From assembly GCA_012512265.1 (NCBI GenBank), contig JAAZEM010000084.1, positions 1 to 62,316 on the forward strand: a stretch of DNA of 62,316 nucleotides, in the 5' to 3' direction. Position 1 is the first letter of the stretch, and the number at the start of each line of letters is the position of its first letter. A program made the position numbers and the translations under genes. Of the stretch, positions 36,983 through 45,907 are shown piece by piece. The DNA is from Armatimonadota bacterium (lineage in GTDB: Bacteria > Armatimonadota > JAAZEB01). The notes below the pieces were generated by a model that was given only the letters and a program-made list of their open reading frames with translations, did not search any database and was not told where the DNA came from.

Positions 36983-37507
36983 TTACTTCGACACGGGTGG
37001 CACGCTGGAGTACACGGCAAGCCTCAATTCCAGACTGACTATGTCCGTGCTCGCATCCGTAGACACCACCTGCAGGCGCTCTAGCGCCACGCGATCCTGG
37101 GTTTGCTGGAGGCGCCTCAGAAACCGGATCGCTTTTGGAAAGGGCGCCCGCACCTGCACCGTGAAGGGGAGCTTGCTCCCACTGGCCACGGCCACCGGGC
37201 GGCCAGGCCGAAGCGTCGCCAGCGTCACCCCCGCCTTCTCCGCGACGAGATCCAACTCGGTTAGAATACGTGTCGGCAGGCGGCTGGGCTCTTCGCTCCA
37301 CGAGAGCGAGCGCACCTCCTTCTCCAGACTGGCGATCTCCTGCTCCAAGGCAGCGCAGCGCGCGCGCACGCGCCCAGCATCCGCGGCGAGCGCCTCGGGA
37401 GTGCGACTTTCGACGGGCTGCATCTGCTTCAGCGAGGGCACCCCGATGAAGGCCACCACCACCACGCACAGCGCCACCATCGCGATCTCGCGTCGTGAGA
37501 GCTTCAT
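36983..37507 (-). CDS. PilO/GspM-like inner-membrane assembly protein
   Basis: A 174-residue bitopic protein. One N-terminal membrane helix (IAMVALCVVVVAFIGVPSL) is followed by a coiled-coil stretch (about 38-80, rich in Glu, Ala, Arg) and a small ferredoxin-like domain ending VVSTDASTDIVSLELRLAVYSSV. This is the PilO/GspM plan. It would dimerise with the PilN-like part of the preceding gene product to form the inner-membrane platform. The ATG overlaps the stop of the PilM-PilN gene (ATGA at 37504-37507). Confidence 0.8.
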   Translation of the reverse strand: MKLSRREIAMVALCVVVVAFIGVPSLKQMQPVESRTPEALAADAGRVRARCAALEQEIASLEKEVRSLSWSEEPSRLPTRILTELDLVAEKAGVTLATLRPGRPVAVASGSKLPFTVQVRAPFPKAIRFLRRLQQTQDRVALERLQVVSTDASTDIVSLELRLAVYSSVPPVSK

Positions 37508-39129
37508 TCCTCTTCCTCCTCCGCAGCCCTCTTCGCGGAGGCCGGTCGCTTCCGCGCGGTAGACGCTTTCGCAATGACACGGCGCTCGGCGGTATTGCCG
37601 CGCACCACGGCGCTGATCCCAAAGTGCGTCACCTGCCGTCCGCCCACCTGAGCCCCATTCGCAAAGCTGAGCTGGACCTGCTCCAGCAGCGGGGACTCCA
37701 TGAGCGCGTTGGTAAACTGTGCTGCTCCGGCTGCCTCAAGCGCAGTGCCCCGGATGACGAGCGGTCGGCCTCGCTCCAGTTCGATTCCCGTCACCCAGAC
37801 GCCCTGCGGCGCTGCCATCGCCAGCGCGTCCATCACATCCACCCACGGTGGATTCGGACGCAGAGCCCGGCGCAGTGATTCTGCTTGCGCCGTTAGCTCC
37901 TGGTACCTGGCATCCAACTTCTTTGCCCGGGAGCGCTCTGTCGCCAGCTCGCGCGCCGCGGCTGCCCGTGCCCGCTGGAGGTCGAGATGGTCACGCCACC
38001 GCTGGTGAGCCGCCGCGCACCCCCCGATCAGCACCACGAGGGCCACGGCGGCCCCCATCCAGGCGTTGCGCCGTCGCTGGCGCAAGTGCTGCGCGCGCCG
38101 CACCTCCTCGGCCAAGAGATCCGCAGTCTGTGCGGCCCCCGCGGCGAGTAACGCCATGCCATAGGCCCCAGCATACTGCGCCGCGTCGGCCCGCGCTACC
38201 GTCGCGAGCGCAGGGAGTTCAAGGGCGCCGGCGGGCATCCCCAAGAGTTGGCCCAGGCGCGGCGCCAATCCAGCCACCAGACTGCCCCCTCCCATGAGGC
38301 GGACCTCGCTCGCGGGAGGCAGTCCCTGAACCGCGACGGCGGAAAGGAGCAGACTAATCTCTCCGGCGAGCTGGCGAACCCACTCGCTCCCCTTCTCGGA
38401 GGCGCCGGGGTGTGGCATGCGCTCCAGGCCGTGCGAGCGTTTGCTCTCCTCAGCGGCGTCCGGGGTGCATTCCAGCTCCGCCGCCAGCGCCTGCGTCAGG
38501 TCGTTTCCTCCCAGCAGTACCGAGCGGCTTGCCTGGATCGCGCCTTCGGCGCAGTAGCAGATAGTAGTTGTAGAAGCCCCGATATCCACGAGTACCCAGG
38601 GCCCGCCACCCGGATCGCTCGTCGCGGCCACCGCCGCAAAAGAGCTGGCGCCCAGATGATTGGCGCGCACGCCGGCGGCCTCCAGCCCTTTCCGATAGGC
38701 ACCCACCAGACTCGATCGGGCCGCGGCGACGAGCGCCAGACTCTCACCCTCATCTCGCCCCGCCTGTAGATGCACGCCTCCGGCCAGCTCATCCGCCGGG
38801 AAAGGGATGTCGCGTGTCCCCTCCAGGAGAGCGGCACGCGCCAGGGCATCCGAAGGAGCCCCGGACATGCGAATGACACGCGCCGAGAAGTGGTAGGACG
38901 AGAGCGCCACGGCTGCATCGCTCGCACGCGCCACGGCCGCGCCCAACGCGGAGCGTAGCGCGCCGGCCAGTACCGCGGGCTCGGGAGGCGTCGTCGGGTT
39001 ATCACTCACTGGCAGATCCGCTTTCGCGGCGCCCGTCACCTCCAGCTTGCCGCCGCGGCGCTGAAGGACGACCGCCTTCACGCACGCCGTGCCGATATCT
39101 ACGCCCACCCATCGGGTCACTCTTACCAC
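37504..39129 (-). CDS. PilM-PilN fusion (GspL equivalent)
   Basis: A 541-residue protein. The N-terminal 340 residues are an actin-like PilM ATPase fold (GVDIGTACVKAVVL phosphate loop, VLVDIGASTTTICYC second phosphate loop, RLMGGGSLVAGLAPRLG adenosine motif), located in the cytoplasm. A membrane helix (MGAAVALVVLIGGCAAAH) follows, then a coiled coil and a periplasmic PilN-like ferredoxin domain ending in a Lys/Arg/Glu tail. In type IV pili these are two proteins; GspL of type II systems is their natural fusion. The start is GTG 39129, overlapping the GspK stop and preceded by GGAGAG. An open frame extends upstream to 39333 but overlaps gspK and is not used. Confidence 0.85.
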   Translation of the reverse strand: MVRVTRWVGVDIGTACVKAVVLQRRGGKLEVTGAAKADLPVSDNPTTPPEPAVLAGALRSALGAAVARASDAAVALSSYHFSARVIRMSGAPSDALARAALLEGTRDIPFPADELAGGVHLQAGRDEGESLALVAAARSSLVGAYRKGLEAAGVRANHLGASSFAAVAATSDPGGGPWVLVDIGASTTTICYCAEGAIQASRSVLLGGNDLTQALAAELECTPDAAEESKRSHGLERMPHPGASEKGSEWVRQLAGEISLLLSAVAVQGLPPASEVRLMGGGSLVAGLAPRLGQLLGMPAGALELPALATVARADAAQYAGAYGMALLAAGAAQTADLLAEEVRRAQHLRQRRRNAWMGAAVALVVLIGGCAAAHQRWRDHLDLQRARAAAARELATERSRAKKLDARYQELTAQAESLRRALRPNPPWVDVMDALAMAAPQGVWVTGIELERGRPLVIRGTALEAAGAAQFTNALMESPLLEQVQLSFANGAQVGGRQVTHFGISAVVRGNTAERRVIAKASTARKRPASAKRAAEEEEE

Positions 39130-40454
39130 GCTATCTCTCCACCTGTCTCTGGATCCGCGGTTCGCCGCGGCCATCCCCAGGCAATCCACCCTGGGGCACG
39201 CTCTACCTGCATCCATCTCACGATGCGTGTACTCTCGCCGGTGCGCTCCACCAGCGCCTCGATGGCGACTACGCGGCGGCTCTCCCGAACGCGCCCCATC
39301 GCGCGCACCAGGAAGGCTGCCGACCGCGTGCAAAGATGATCGACCGCCTCGCTGAAGGCCTCCGTGTCGAGGAGATCTGGCTCCAACAGCTCGCCGATGC
39401 TCTCGAATGGGCCATGATCGCCGTCGCGCGCCTGAATGATGGCGGCGGCCGTCTCGGGCGTCAGCCCCGGAACCATCGCCAGAAGCTCTTCACTCGCCGT
39501 ATTCACGTTCACCCGGCCTGGCAGCATGGTCGATGACGTCACCGTCACATGATCCACAATCGCCCGCACATCATCCGTGCTGATCCCAGGCACCGAGAAC
39601 AGCTCGCCGAGAGAGGAGAACGTGCCTCGCTGCTGGCGATACTGCAGGATGGCTGCTGCCTGCGCCTGCCCGAGCACCTGGTCGCCGATTCCCATGAGTT
39701 CCTCTGGCGTCGCCTCGTTTATATTGACGCGCGCCTCCCCCTCGGCGTTGACATTTCGCTCTTGCGAAAGTACGGTTACCTTCTCGCTCAGCGGCCGGTC
39801 GTCAGATGGCGGCTCTCCCATCCCCGTCTCTTGGGGCGGGCCGTAGAGGAGCGCTGGCGTCACATCGCGCACCAACAGCAGCTCGCCCACCGTCTCGAAC
39901 GGGCCTTCCCGAGGCAGGTAGGGCTCGGGCAACGCCTGGTAGTAATCCGCCTTGGCCCCCGCCGGACGCGGGGTCTCTCCCGACTCGCGCCAGTCCAGGA
40001 TCGCGTCGGAGAGGGCGTCATCCACCCCCGGGAGATGCATCAGCATCTCCTTGGTCGCCGCGTTGATATTCACCCGAGACGCTGCGTCGATGATCTCCAC
40101 CCGGAACCACCCTGTCCCGAGAGGGAACGCCTCCGCCCCGTGATCACCCAGCGTCGCCCACTCTTCCTCGAGGGAGTCCACGCTGGTATCATCCCGCCGG
40201 AGGACCGCCTCCGCGAGGTGGATCCCCGCCTGCGCCAGATAGGTGCACTGCACCTCGGCCGCGTTGGCGCGCGCCGCGCGCACTCTCAGCCGCACCGTGG
40301 TCGCGGCGGCCGTCGCGAGCGTCACGAGGAGGACCAGGAGAATCAGCGCCATTACCAGCGCCGAGCCCCGCGCCTCTCCCAGCACTGGTCCGGTATGGAA
40401 TCGCACAGGCCGCGCGTCGCGCGTCGTTCTAAGGGAGGCTGGTGGCATCTTCAT
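39123..40454 (-). CDS. gspK: Type II secretion minor pseudopilin GspK
   Basis: A 443-residue pseudopilin. The prepilin leader ends ARG, followed by SALVMALILLVLLVTLATAAA without the usual Glu at +5, which is normal for GspK, the tip subunit. The exported part has three helix-hairpin-helix/DUF655-like repeats: RVNINAATKEMLMHLPGVD, RVNINEATPEELMGIG and RVNVNTASEELLAMVPGLTPETA, each followed by a GPFE(T/S)(V/I)GELL segment. The usual GspK has two such modules. The start overlaps the GspJ end by 26 bases. Confidence 0.88.
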   Translation of the reverse strand: MKMPPASLRTTRDARPVRFHTGPVLGEARGSALVMALILLVLLVTLATAAATTVRLRVRAARANAAEVQCTYLAQAGIHLAEAVLRRDDTSVDSLEEEWATLGDHGAEAFPLGTGWFRVEIIDAASRVNINAATKEMLMHLPGVDDALSDAILDWRESGETPRPAGAKADYYQALPEPYLPREGPFETVGELLLVRDVTPALLYGPPQETGMGEPPSDDRPLSEKVTVLSQERNVNAEGEARVNINEATPEELMGIGDQVLGQAQAAAILQYRQQRGTFSSLGELFSVPGISTDDVRAIVDHVTVTSSTMLPGRVNVNTASEELLAMVPGLTPETAAAIIQARDGDHGPFESIGELLEPDLLDTEAFSEAVDHLCTRSAAFLVRAMGRVRESRRVVAIEALVERTGESTRIVRWMQVERAPGWIAWGWPRRTADPETGGEIAW

Positions 40455-41247
40455 CGGTTTCCGTCGCCTCGACAGGGGGCAGAGCCCGGATCGGGAACGC
40501 TGCGGTCACCGAAACCCCGTTCTCCTCGCCATCCCCCCCGAAAAGATCGAGGGTCACCTCGATCACCCGCGGCAGAACGCCACTGCCCTCCTCCGTCGTA
40601 TCCCACGCGTCCGCCCATGCCTCGCCATCGAAAAAGCGCACGTTGAAGCCGGTCACCGCGTCTGAAAGAAGCTCTTCCTCGCCCAGCTCCTCCAGGGGAT
40701 CGATCCCAGGCGGGGTCTGTTCCCGCCGGAATAACCCCAGCCCCTCCCCCGTATCCAAGGGCGCCAGCGAGTAGGTGACCGCGGACCAATCCGCGTCGCG
40801 TGTTTCCTCCCACGCCGGGGACGACGACTCCAGCAGCTCCAGCCGGCCCAGTGATATCCGGCGACTGCGCGTCGTCAGCCGCAGCGTGTCCGTATCGCGA
40901 TCCCCGTCACTCTCGTCGCTGCCAATCAGCCATGAGCGTTCGGATCCCGGCGTCAGCGCAGCGTGCTGGATATCGGCGCGCAGCGCGTTGATGATGAGGC
41001 GGATCTCCTGCGCGCGCTCGCCTTCCCGCCTTGCTCGCTCATCTGCATCCAGGCCCGTGCTCAGCGCCAGGCCCAACCCGCCCACCAAAGTGCCCAGAAT
41101 CACGAGCGAAACCAGCAGCTCCACGAGCGTGTAGCCCTCAGAGCGCCCCTGGCGAGGCGCGGGATGGAGGGTTCTCGCACTCCCCTTGCCCGCGCAACTT
41201 GCCCTAGCGCGCCAGGAGACTCGTATGCCACGCTCCGAGGCGCTCAA
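40429..41247 (-). CDS. gspJ: Type II secretion minor pseudopilin GspJ-like
   Basis: A 272-residue prepilin with a long basic leader ending SEG, then YTLVELLVSLVILGTLVGGL with Glu +5. Length, acidic C-terminal domain and place between GspI and GspK fit GspJ. The start is TTG 41247 in a TTGA overlap with the GspI stop. A purine-rich GAGGAGGGAGCGGAG upstream is an unusually long Shine-Dalgarno that makes this start credible. The leader of about 37 residues is longer than normal. Confidence 0.78.
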   Translation of the reverse strand: MSASERGIRVSWRARASCAGKGSARTLHPAPRQGRSEGYTLVELLVSLVILGTLVGGLGLALSTGLDADERARREGERAQEIRLIINALRADIQHAALTPGSERSWLIGSDESDGDRDTDTLRLTTRSRRISLGRLELLESSSPAWEETRDADWSAVTYSLAPLDTGEGLGLFRREQTPPGIDPLEELGEEELLSDAVTGFNVRFFDGEAWADAWDTTEEGSGVLPRVIEVTLDLFGGDGEENGVSVTAAFPIRALPPVEATETDEDATSLP

Positions 41248-41621
41248 CTCTGCTCCGCTCCCTCCTCGGGCACGTAGGTGGAAACCTGGAACTCGCGGCG
41301 CCGGTTACCACTCTCCCAGCGAACCGTGACCCGGAGCTCGATCACTCCCTCGATCTCAGTCTCGAGAAGCTCTTGCTCCCATTGCCACCCGGGAGCCTCG
41401 TCTCCAAAGTCGCCCGACTCTTCCGTGAGCTCGGAAACACCCAGCACCGCGATCTCGGCCAGGCGGCGCTCCGCCAGAAGCGCCGCCTGGTCATACTCGG
41501 CTGCCATGCCCGACGCGCGGCTGATCGCGCCGAAGGTGGCCAGCGCCCCGGCGATCCCCATGGCGAGAACCAGGGTCGCCACGATCATCTCGATCAGGGT
41601 GAAACCACGCTCACCGCGCAT
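41244..41621 (-). CDS. gspI: Type II secretion minor pseudopilin GspI-like
   Basis: A 125-residue prepilin. The leader MRGERG is cut before FTLIEMIVATLVLAMGIAGAL. The short exported domain ends VTVRWESGNRRREFQVSTYV, matching the GspI signature with a Trp in the penultimate strand. ATG 41621 lies within the end of the upstream gene (11-base overlap) and gives the conventional leader length. An in-frame extension up to 41756 exists but would put 45 extra residues in front. Confidence 0.8.
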   Translation of the reverse strand: MRGERGFTLIEMIVATLVLAMGIAGALATFGAISRASGMAAEYDQAALLAERRLAEIAVLGVSELTEESGDFGDEAPGWQWEQELLETEIEGVIELRVTVRWESGNRRREFQVSTYVPEEGAEQS

Positions 41622-42213
41622 CGGCGCGCTCCTCCGGCGCATTCGCCAGCGCATCCCCGTCCTCGACCACGACGCGGCCACGACGGCCATCCACGCGAAC
41701 GCTCCGCCGCAGGTCGCCCGCGCCCAGAACGAAGAGGGCATCGTCGCATCGCCCATCCGGCAGGAAGCGTAATTCCGGGGGCCCCCCCGAGCCAGCTTCG
41801 CCTACCTCGTGCCCTTCGAGGGTTACCTCCACGGGCAGCCGGAGGAGGTGCCAAGCGCTATCCAATTCAGGCATCTCCTCCTCCTTCTGCTCACCGTCGG
41901 CAGGAACCGGTCTGGCCAGCAGCTCCTCGGTAGGATCCGTCTCCTCCGCAGCGAGCGTGAAGAGGTGGCGGCCCTCATCATAGCTGAGGAGAACCGGCCA
42001 CTCGTGAAGCGCGCTCCACTCCGAGGCGTAGCGGATAGCGGATGCCAACTGCGACGCCGTGGCTTTGAGGCGCTGGCTGCGCACATACTGCGGATAGGCC
42101 GGGAGCACGGCGGATGCGGCGATGGCGAGCAGCGTCAGAACGACGCAGAGCTCGATCACCGTGAAGCCGGCTGGTCTAGTACTCCTCTTCCTCCCAGTTT
42201 CCAATATCCGCAT
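41611..42213 (-). CDS. gspH: Type II secretion minor pseudopilin GspH-like
   Basis: A 200-residue prepilin. A leader of about 16 residues ending RPAG precedes FTVIELCVVLTLLAIAASAVLP. The remaining domain carries the SQLASAIRYASEWSALHEWPVLL helix characteristic of GspH/FimT proteins and ends with RVDGRRGRVVV, the typical nucleation-tip strand. ATG 42213 has GGGGGAGAGGG upstream and overlaps the end of gspG by 38 bases. The acidic loop EQKEEEMPELD is an insertion relative to standard GspH. Confidence 0.8.
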   Translation of the reverse strand: MRILETGRKRSTRPAGFTVIELCVVLTLLAIAASAVLPAYPQYVRSQRLKATASQLASAIRYASEWSALHEWPVLLSYDEGRHLFTLAAEETDPTEELLARPVPADGEQKEEEMPELDSAWHLLRLPVEVTLEGHEVGEAGSGGPPELRFLPDGRCDDALFVLGAGDLRRSVRVDGRRGRVVVEDGDALANAPEERADAR

Positions 42214-42634
42214 CGCGGCCCTCTCCCCCTGGCTGCCCATCCGCGCCATAGGAGACCAGGTCGTACGATTCGGGGTTGTGCTCACCCGGCGACGTATAGA
42301 CAAACTCGTTGCCCCACGGGTCGAGGGGAATCGCCTTCTTCAGGTAGGGCCCGTTCCAGCCCTTGGGCACGGGCTCGGAAGTGGGGGCCTGGCGCAGGGC
42401 CATCAACCCCTGCTCAGTCGTCGGATACTCGCCGTTATCCGCATGGTACATATCCAGGGCAGTGCCCAGGCTCTCGATATCCGCGACGGCGCGCGCGCGC
42501 TTGGCATCCTCCGTGCGTCCCACCACACGCGGGATTACGGCTGCCGCCAAGACGGCAAGGATCACCATCACCACCAGCAACTCGATCAGGGTGAAACCAG
42601 CGGATGCAACCCGCCGCGTTCTTTGCTGAAGCAT
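42176..42634 (-). CDS. gspG: Type II secretion major pseudopilin GspG
   Basis: A 152-residue major pseudopilin that polymerises into the pseudopilus. The leader ends ASAG and is followed by [24 protein letters not shown] with Glu +5. DIESLGTALDMYHADNGEYPTTEQGLMAL and GWNGPYLKKAIPLDPWGNEFVYTSPGEH are near-universal in GspG and include the calcium-binding loop. The tail GNWEEEEY is acidic. AGAAAGGGGAC precedes the ATG. This is the most diagnostic gene for type II secretion rather than type IV pili. Confidence 0.95.
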   Translation of the reverse strand: MLQQRTRRVASAGFTLIELLVVMVILAVLAAAVIPRVVGRTEDAKRARAVADIESLGTALDMYHADNGEYPTTEQGLMALRQAPTSEPVPKGWNGPYLKKAIPLDPWGNEFVYTSPGEHNPESYDLVSYGADGQPGGEGRDADIGNWEEEEY

Positions 42635-42740
42635 GAGTCCCCTTTCTACAATGGCCTGTCCCGTGCGCTTGCAGCAGGCGGGTTCAGAACAACTCCCGGC
42701 CCCGCAAACGGCTCTCTCCCTATGAGCGGCTGCTCCCCGA

Positions 42741-43964
42741 TCACCTCACCGCCGAGTTCGCCTGAAAGATCGGCAGCAAGATGGAAAGCACGACAAAGGC
42801 AACAAATCCACCCGTGACGAGCACAATTCCCGGCTCCAGCGCCGTCGTCAAGCGCCTCATGCCGGCATCCACTTCAAAGTCAAGGCTCTCCGCCACGCGC
42901 AGGAGCATCCGCGGCAGATCGCCCGTCTCCTCTCCTACGGCCACCATGTGTCGCAGAACCGGCGGGAAATGCCCCGCTTCCTCCATGGCATCGGCCACGG
43001 GCCGACCCTGGCGCACCAGGTCGCCCACCTTAGTCACGGCATCGAGGATGACCCGGTTGGATGTCGCCTGCCCGGCAATCTGGAGCGCGTCGAGGATGGG
43101 CACCCCACCGCCCAGAAGCGTTCCCAACGCGCGCGCGAAACGGCTGATCACCACGCGCGAGGTAATACGGCCCGCCACCGGCAAGCGCAGCGCAAGCGCG
43201 TCGATCTGCCGGCGGCCGGCCTCCGTCGCCGCGAATCCCTTGCCGAAGACCCACACCCCGGCGATCCCGCCCAACAGAATCCACCAGTAGCGCGCGATCA
43301 GGCCGGTGGTTGCTAGCAGCACCACCGTCGGAAGCGGCATATCCGCCCCCAGGTCCTCAAAAACACCGCTCAGCCGCGGCACGACGAAGGCGAGGAGGAA
43401 GACTACGGAGAGCACCGCCACGCCGAGGAGAAGCGAGGGATAGACCATGGCGGAGACGATCTGGCTGCGCCGCTCCTGCTCCCTCTCCAAGAACTCCGCC
43501 AGCCGTGTCGCCACCTCCGGCAGCTGCCCGCTCACCTCGCCCGCGCGGAGCATGTTCGTGTACATCGGGGAGAAATAGCGCGGGTAGGCCGCCAGCGCCT
43601 CAGAAAGCGAGCGACCACTCCGGATCTCCCGTTGCACATCCCCCAGCACGCTCGCGAGCGCCGCGTTGTCACTCTGCTCGATCAGAACACTGAGCGCCCG
43701 ATCAATGGGAAGGCCCGCGCCTGTTAGGTCGGAAAGCTGGCGGGTGAAAGCCGTCACCTCGCTTCGGGAGATCCGACCCGGCTTCGCTGGAGCGCCGGCA
43801 CTCCGGCTCCCCGCAGCACCCTTGCGTGCGACCGCCTGAACCTCCACGGGGAGGTGCCCCAGTTCGCGGACACGCGAGAGCGCCTCCGAGGCATCCCGGG
43901 CCTCGATCTGGCCGCGCACCTCCCGGCCGGCGTGATCAACGGCGATGTAGCGATATCCTACCAT
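42741..43964 (-). CDS. gspF: Type II secretion inner-membrane platform protein GspF
   Basis: A 407-residue polytopic protein with two repeated GspF domains (about 75-200 and 280-400). Each carries the family signature, for example FTRQLSDLTGAGLPIDRAL and FARALGTLLGGGVPILDALQ, and ends in membrane helices. It links the cytoplasmic ATPase to the pseudopilus. ATG 43964 begins MVGYRYIAVDHAGREVRGQ, the standard start. A TTG at 43997 adds 11 residues and is the alternative. A 106-base gap separates it from gspG. Confidence 0.93.
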   Translation of the reverse strand: MVGYRYIAVDHAGREVRGQIEARDASEALSRVRELGHLPVEVQAVARKGAAGSRSAGAPAKPGRISRSEVTAFTRQLSDLTGAGLPIDRALSVLIEQSDNAALASVLGDVQREIRSGRSLSEALAAYPRYFSPMYTNMLRAGEVSGQLPEVATRLAEFLEREQERRSQIVSAMVYPSLLLGVAVLSVVFLLAFVVPRLSGVFEDLGADMPLPTVVLLATTGLIARYWWILLGGIAGVWVFGKGFAATEAGRRQIDALALRLPVAGRITSRVVISRFARALGTLLGGGVPILDALQIAGQATSNRVILDAVTKVGDLVRQGRPVADAMEEAGHFPPVLRHMVAVGEETGDLPRMLLRVAESLDFEVDAGMRRLTTALEPGIVLVTGGFVAFVVLSILLPIFQANSAVR

Positions 43965-44030
43965 CTTGCCAATCTTAGCGCGTGGCTCCCGGAACAAGCA
44001 CGCTCATTGAGCCGAAGCGGCATCCCCCGC

Positions 44031-45722
44031 TCACAGCTCGTCGCGCTGGCAGACACGGAGCACCTCGTCGATCGTGGTGAGCCCTCTCACCACCTTATCG
44101 CGGCCATCGGCGATGAGCGTCCTCATCCCCTGGTTCGCCAGGGCATACCGCTTGATCTCCACTGCCGAAGTACGCTGCGTGATCATGCGGCGCACCTCAT
44201 CATCGACTGTTAGCAGCTCGAAGACACCGGCGCGCCCGCGGTAGCCGGTGAAGCCGCACTCCTCGCACTTGGCGCCCCGCGTAAAGGTCGCGCGCGCCCG
44301 ATCCTCCGCGGTGAGCCCAACTTCTCGGATGGCATCCGGGTCGGGCTCATCCGGACGCTTGCAGACGGGGCAATTCAAGCGCACCAGGCGTTGGGCCACG
44401 CTTCCGATGAGCGATGAGGCCACGAGGTACGGCTCCGCGCCCATATCCAGCATGCGTGCGACGGCCCCCGCGGCGTCGTTGGTGTGTAGCGTGCTGAGGA
44501 CCAGGTGGCCCGTGAGCGCGGCGTGGATCGCGATCTCGGCCGTTTCGCCATCGCGGATCTCGCCCACCATAATGACATCCGGGTCCTGGCGAACGATATG
44601 CCGCAGGCCCGAGGCGAAGGTCAGCCCAATGCTGGGGCGCACCTGGATCTGGTTGACGCCCGGGAGCTGATACTCCACTGGATCCTCGATGGTTAATAGT
44701 TTCTTCTCCGGGGAGTAAATCTCCTGGAGGGCGGCGTAGAGGCTAGTCGTCTTGCCGCTTCCGGTTGGTCCGGTCACCAGGATAATCCCATAGGGGCGGC
44801 GGATGAGCCGGCGGAAGCGCGCCAGCGTCTCCGGATCCATGCCCAGTTCGGGGAGGCCGCGAAGCGCCGTCTCCTTATCGAGGATGCGCATGACAACCGA
44901 CTCGCCGTAGAGCGTAGGCACTGTGGAGACGCGCACGTCGATCTGCCGCTCGGCCACGCGCAGGCGGATGCGCCCGTCCTGCGGCAGGCGCCGCTCGGCG
45001 ATGTTCATGTCGCCCAGGATCTTGATGCGCGATACGATGGCCGGATGCAGGCGCCGCGGCGGCGAGGAGATCTCTCGCAACACGCCATCAATCCGGTAGC
45101 GCACCTTCACCTCGCGCTCGAACGGCTCGATATGGATATCACTGGCGCCGTCACGCACCGCCTGGTGAAAGATCACGTTCACGAGCCGGATGACTACCGC
45201 CTCGCCGGCCATCTTCTCGAGGTCGGCGATATCCATCTCCTCGGACGCCGCCTCCGCGTCGCGGTCTCGGCTATCCTGGATGAGGCGCTCCATGTAGGAG
45301 TGCTCCAGGACGCGCTTGATCTCGTCGGCCGGGGCGACCACAGGACGCAGGCGGCAGCCAACCAGGAGGCGGATATCATCGAGCGCCTGCAGGTTGAAGG
45401 GATCGGCACAGGCAACCGTCAGCGTGCCGTTCTCTCGGGAGAGTGGCAGAAGCTGGGAGCGCAGAGCGAGGTCCGCCGGGAGGAGCCCCAGGAGGTCCGG
45501 GTCGAGAGGGTACTCGCCCAGGTTCACCACCGGCAATCCGGCTTGTTCGCCGAGCGCCCAGGCCAGATCCTTTTCGCTCACGTAGCGGAGCGACACGAGC
45601 GCCTGTCCAATGCGCTGTCCGCTCTTGCGGTGTAGTTCAACGGCTTCCTGTATCTGTTCCTCAGAGAGGTGGCACCGCTCGCGAAGCAGCTCACCAAGGC
45701 GGCGGGAACGCGAACCAACCAT
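44031..45722 (-). CDS. gspE: Type II secretion ATPase GspE
   Basis: A 563-residue cytoplasmic hexameric ATPase powering pseudopilus assembly. The N-terminal MshEN-like domain (about 1-160) is followed by the core: Walker A GPTGSGKTT (about 316-324), the Asp box LTIEDPVEYQ, Walker B VIMVGEIRDGETAEIA and the His box THLVLSTLHTND-like segment. A four-cysteine zinc module, CPVC then CEEC, stands in the C-terminal part. AAAGGTGAT precedes the ATG. It is the first gene of the operon. The upstream 130 bases are AT-rich compared with the surroundings and should hold its promoter. Confidence 0.95.
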   Translation of the reverse strand: MVGSRSRRLGELLRERCHLSEEQIQEAVELHRKSGQRIGQALVSLRYVSEKDLAWALGEQAGLPVVNLGEYPLDPDLLGLLPADLALRSQLLPLSRENGTLTVACADPFNLQALDDIRLLVGCRLRPVVAPADEIKRVLEHSYMERLIQDSRDRDAEAASEEMDIADLEKMAGEAVVIRLVNVIFHQAVRDGASDIHIEPFEREVKVRYRIDGVLREISSPPRRLHPAIVSRIKILGDMNIAERRLPQDGRIRLRVAERQIDVRVSTVPTLYGESVVMRILDKETALRGLPELGMDPETLARFRRLIRRPYGIILVTGPTGSGKTTSLYAALQEIYSPEKKLLTIEDPVEYQLPGVNQIQVRPSIGLTFASGLRHIVRQDPDVIMVGEIRDGETAEIAIHAALTGHLVLSTLHTNDAAGAVARMLDMGAEPYLVASSLIGSVAQRLVRLNCPVCKRPDEPDPDAIREVGLTAEDRARATFTRGAKCEECGFTGYRGRAGVFELLTVDDEVRRMITQRTSAVEIKRYALANQGMRTLIADGRDKVVRGLTTIDEVLRVCQRDEL

Positions 45723-45744
45723 GTATCACCTTTTCCAAAACATG

Positions 45745-45816
45745 CTGTTACTATTTAGACTGACAGCTCCCCGCGATGTTGCATCAGGCAGGCGAGACAA
45801 TGTTACGAAACTGTTA
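45745..45816. promoter_or_regulatory. AT-richer region upstream of the secretion operon with repeated TAACA
   Basis: Upstream of gspE the minus strand has TAACA at three places (plus-strand TGTTA at 45746-45750, 45801-45805 and 45812-45816). Two of them are spaced 11 bases apart. This could be an operator. No convincing -35/-10 pair was found. Confidence 0.3.
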
Positions 45817-45852
45817 AGGCCCAAGTCAGCGGTCGATGCCTGGTACACGCCA

Positions 45853-45876
45853 GTCCCCGGCCGAGGGGCCGGGGAC
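45853..45876. terminator. Hairpin after the GHL10-type gene
   Basis: GTCCCCGGCC (45853-45862), loop GAGG, GGCCGGGGAC (45867-45876): a perfect 10-bp stem, 32 bases beyond the minus-strand stop at 45908 and before the gspE leader. There is no T-run. Confidence 0.6.
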
Positions 45877-45907
45877 CGGCGACGGGCGCGGAGAGATCGC
45901 CACACGG

